From Typha latifolia (lineage: Eukaryota > Streptophyta > Magnoliopsida > Poales > Typhaceae): a stretch of DNA of 64,000 bases. Shown piece after piece: positions 60,242-64,000 of the stretch (positions within the stretch are counted from its first letter, which is position 1; every line of letters begins with the position of its first letter). The notes beneath the pieces were generated by a model. The model saw nothing but the letters and a program-made list of their open reading frames with translations. It searched no databases and was not told where the DNA came from. The stretch spans positions 12,884,046 through 12,948,045 of the forward strand of contig CM034104.1 of the NCBI GenBank assembly GCA_019914945.1. The letters run 5' to 3'. Both the position numbers and the translations under genes were made by a program.

Positions 60242-62921
60242 TTATCGCAGATGCTCTTCAGCATCATCACTACTTTCAGAAGATTCCTCTTCTTGCCCAT
60301 AAACCAATTCGTCAACATCTTCCTCTTCCTCTTCTTCGTCTTCATCTTCACCTTCGTTCGGGATCTCACCAGCTTCTTGTTTAGCCGTATCTTTGCCAGC
60401 CTTATCAATCTGACAAACGGAAGACTAAAGATCAGCTGACTCAAACAAAATAAATTTAGTAGAGGCTATGAAAGAATAATCAATGTAAACCTGTGCTGTT
60501 ATGAGCTGAAAACGACCAGATAACTTTAGTAAATGTTCAGCAGCTGCACATTTTGATGCCATCATCTACAAAAGAAGAAAGTGTTATTTTCCTCATATAG
60601 ATCAAGGGACTATGGAGAAAGAAATAGATTTATAACATGCTTACAGAGAATGGGCGTCAGAAAATTGAATTGCAATTGCATTGATACAGATGAACATACA
60701 GTTTAGGTATTACCAAAATAAGACCAAGCATCAAGGAGTAACCTACCCTCTGTAAATCATCAAGCATTTGTGAAGATGAATCCTGAGATAAGATAAAACG
60801 ACCATGGTTGACCAGCAAGCAATATATCCATGGTATGATAAGCTTTGAGCTAGCTGACCTGCAGAAGTAAATCAAGGTGAAAATCAAATTCAAATTCCCA
60901 CAGCATCACTTGGGCTCATGGACAAGATATATGCTGAATACTAATTGCCTACCTTGTTTTCCAAGAAGACACTAAGATTCTCAAAAGTTGGTAAGCATCA
61001 CTTGGGTTCATGGACAAGATATGTGCTCGCATCTAGTAAAATGACAGGTAGTCAGCATCTACTATTGAACCAATGCAAATATATAATTTAGCGTATTCCT
61101 GGAAAAGCACTCTTAATAGAGCTAAGATTGTGTCTAGCCAACAATTATATTCTGCTTCCCTATGTTCAGGAGAGACGAACCTTCTTTGTTGGGGCATTAA
61201 TGTCAAGAGAATAATTAGTAAGGGGGCCAGGACCGCTTTCAGTGCTTAGATCAACTTTATTACCAAGAATCCCAAATTCTCGCATCTTATCCTCAATGGA
61301 TATAGCATCATCATCTTCCGTTCTTTGAAGTATAACTAAATAAGCCAACAGTATTCAGAAAAAAGATCAAGTTAGAAAGCAAATCCTGTATCTAGAATCA
61401 GAATTAACCACAACCAGGAAGAAATATAAATGAGAATATAGCTTTAGGAATACTGCAAAGGGCCACAAATAACGAGCAACAAACAGAGAAATTCCACACC
61501 CCATACACCAAATTATTTCGTGCATTAAGATACGAGAACACTATGCTTTAGCATAATACCTATGGAATTCCATTAAGCAAAAGAAAGCAGTAAGCACAAA
61601 TGTAAAGCTGGAATAAAATATACTCATATTAGTCATTTGGTTCTTTAGTATGTTGTTAGATCTGTAAACTGCTAATCTAGGTAGCAAACTAGCAATCACA
61701 CAAAAGAAATTTTAACATGTATGGAAAGACCGCATCACCTTTCTTATCTGTAGACCGAGTCATACTGCTGACTTGATCAGCCATTACTGTCTTAATATAT
61801 TCACCTGCATCTGACATGCCTTTTCTTTTCTTGTCATGAGCATATAGTTTTGGAAGAGGAAGTATAGCATCTTCTGCATTTGCACGGTCTAGTGCAGTAA
61901 CTGTTCAGAAAAAAGACAAAAAAAGAAGAGATGACAAGCATCTTTGAGCCTGCTGATTGAAAGAAAAAGAAAAAGAAAACAAATTCTGATAATTTATCTA
62001 AAGGATTTTGTAAATGAATAACATTACGGCCTTAGGTCAAATATGAGAACTGTAGTGCTTCCATACTATTAAGTATATTTTTATAAATAATTTGTCCAAA
62101 TGGGAATAAATAACATGCTGGAATAAGAATACTCCATTGTATTGCATCTTATACCATGCATTTGTGCAGTTTGGCCTTTTTGAGGGATGGCTGAATGGTT
62201 CATCTGTAAGAGAACCCCAACATTAGATGCCTTCATGTTTATGTCTGTGCCATACTGCACCAAAATTTTCTCAAAAGATGGCTTCACAATAGAACCATAA
62301 GCCAGAAGGACTTGTCCAGAATCAGGTTTGACTATGCCTTGAAGTTTTGCAGCAAATATTGTGAAACCCTGGTTGACTTTTGGGATGGAAGACTCGGACA
62401 ATGTAATCTTTGTAGCCTTTCTATTTCGCAAGTCATCTATGCTACTTCCATGCCAGAAATAACAAACACCCATTTCTGAAATAGCCAATACATATAGTCC
62501 CCCTTCAGCACTGCCATCAGTATGCCCACGTTTGCTGTCCAGGAATATGGCTGGATGCTCCATTGAGAGAATGCAGCTCGCACTCCGAGTTTCACTGCGG
62601 CCTATTTTCCAGATGGCAACATACCTCTCACCAACTCCAGATGATAGAATATGCTGCCCGTCTTCACTGAAAATCATGCATCTAACAGACACCTAATAAC
62701 AGCAAGAATCTTACTTTAGATGAAATAACAAACATGAAGAAGCCAGATCATAATAAGGGAAGAGAAATTGCAAATACAATACAAAGATGGCAAAATGGAG
62801 GGAGAGGAAGGAGGGGCATTTGCCGGACATACTGGATGGCCAGAAAACTTTTGAATCTTCTTGTTATTAGAACAATTGAAAGTCTTCAGCTGCCCTGCAG
62901 CAGTGGCCAGCATCTTTCCAT
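60242..62921 (-). CDS. WDR43/UTP5-like WD-repeat protein, 5' part missing
   Basis: Exons in transcript order are 62833-62921, 62155-62692, 61739-61900, 61181-61335, 60953-61032, 60858-60747 (minus), 60491-60565 and 60242-60409. They sum to 1,379 nt and phases join throughout; with one base from the missing exon this is 460 codons including the stop. WD-like segments appear in the first two exons (FSLDGKMLATAAGQLKTF, VSVRCMIFSEDGQHILSSG, YVAIWKIG). The middle has a basic stretch (YAHDKKRKGMSDAGEYIK). The C-terminal helical UTP domain reads MNPSDAYQLLRILVSSWKTRS and SKLIIPWIYCLLVNHGRFI, followed by a Glu/Asp-rich tail ending DDAEEHLR. UTP5/WDR43 is a t-UTP (UtpA) component of the nucleolar small-subunit processome needed for pre-18S rRNA processing. 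The first exon receives one base from an upstream exon that I could not find. Confidence 0.88.
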
Positions 62922-64000
62922 CTAACGAAAAAGTAATGTAAGTGAGCAGAGCAAATACATAACAGAAAGTAAAACAAAGTAATTCTTTGCACAACTGAAC
63001 AAAAGCTTTTATCTCTACATAGAAGTATAGGCAAGAAACTAAACTAAAAACATGCTTTCAGACATCTTACATGATAATAGAAGACATTGCCATTCTAAAG
63101 AATAACTTAATAATCAAGAAACTGAACAAATTAAATAAGGAAATGGATGGTATGCTGTATTAAAAATGAAAAAAATATGCATAAATTCAACTCCCGATTT
63201 TTAAATATCTACCTACTTCCTATTCATGAATGTTGAAACTGATTAACGGGCATTGAGAAGTAAACTGCAAAACTGGTTCATTAGCTACACAACAAACTAT
63301 ATCTACCAAGCATATAGAAGATGTCGGTAAATTGATATTTGAGGTTATTCAGTTTTCTAGTTTTCTTTTCTTTTCTTTTCTTTTAAAGGAATGGATCAAA
63401 ACAAATTTTTATAGACACTTAAAGATTTGTACTTGTAATTTTACAGTAAAATAATAGTTCTCAGTACATTTCTTCCCAAGGAATAGCGAGATTTTGACAA
63501 TACAGAAAATTGAGGAGTATATCTCTATCAAAATGAGTAATTTCATAATGGAATAAAAACGAGGAACCGAAGATTATAGGGGGGGCTACAGTTACGCTTT
63601 TGCAGCACTAAACATGGTTCCGGGTAATCAAGATATTGTGTCTAGAGAGGTAGATAGATAGGATGTAGTCTTGCTCGATCAAGAACTAGCTTTATTGCGA
63701 GCTAAAACACCAAGAAAGAAGGTAAATGGAGGAGATTGTTCATGTGGTTCTACCCTAGGAGGCCTAACTTCTCTATTAAACATGCAGGCCATACCACTCA
63801 TTTTCAAACTTAATAAAATTTTACAGATATGTCCTTCAGCAATCACTTATGAGTAAATTTCATAGTAATGAAATGTTTGGAGTAAATGGATTTTGCTACC
63901 TAGTACGATTCCATAAGCTTATAAAAGGCCAATAGCAATGGCTAATATATGAATTGAGGAGAAAATCTTATCTAGTTCTTACACTGTTTTATTGGAAAGT
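62922..64000. other. Probable WDR43-like intron, no exon recognised
   Basis: AT-rich sequence upstream of the first recognisable WDR43-like exon. No in-phase exon encoding the expected N-terminal WD repeats was found, so those exons probably lie beyond the window. A TTTTC repeat is at about 63360-63382. Confidence 0.45.

Overview
This is nuclear DNA from a flowering plant. Genes have short exons with GT-AG introns, the intergenic DNA is AT-rich with long (TA)n runs, and every recognisable product is a land-plant family. Monocot affinity is my inference, from the GC-rich intronless GATL and COBRA-like genes and from PR-10 proteins of the 'SWTHE...DWHNLGPK' type. I cannot name the species. All gene models were spliced by eye; every complete multi-exon model gives an exon sum divisible by three.

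Layout. At 2.45 kb lies the last exon of a plus-strand cysteine-rich protein. At 4.0-9.6 kb (minus) is a complete five-exon Di19 drought-induced zinc-finger gene, including a textbook U12-type AT-AC intron. At 11.4-12.4 kb (minus) is a two-exon tandem CCCH (TTP-type) protein. At 13.4-16.5 kb (minus) is DPD1, the organelle DNA exonuclease. From 17.9 to 27 kb there is a segmental duplication: an intact COBRA-like gene (24.7-26.7 kb, minus) and a truncated, frameshifted copy of it (19.4-20.2 kb, minus). Between them lies a plus-strand type-B response regulator (20.4-22.7 kb) with a phosphorylation-site Asp replaced by Glu and a 57-bp coding minisatellite.

The stretch 27-37.5 kb is gene-poor and holds a clean solo LTR with a 5-bp target duplication. 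Next come a GATL-type glycosyltransferase (37.5-38.6 kb, minus), a small conserved plant protein (42.1-42.5 kb, minus), a proline-rich secreted protein (44.3-44.8 kb, plus) and a PMEI-PME pectin methylesterase (47.5-49.2 kb, plus). A four-member PR-10 cluster follows: three on the minus strand at 49.7-54.1 kb and one on the plus strand at 58.9-59.5 kb. The window ends inside a minus-strand WDR43/UTP5 ribosome-biogenesis gene (60.2-62.9 kb), whose 5' exons are outside the window or not recognised.

Shared themes: four genes concern the cell wall (COBRA-like, GATL, proline-rich protein, PME), and Di19, CCCH and PR-10 belong to stress-associated families. This proximity is probably coincidental, since plant genes are not organised in operons. 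I found no tRNA, rRNA or CRISPR, and no intact autonomous transposon.
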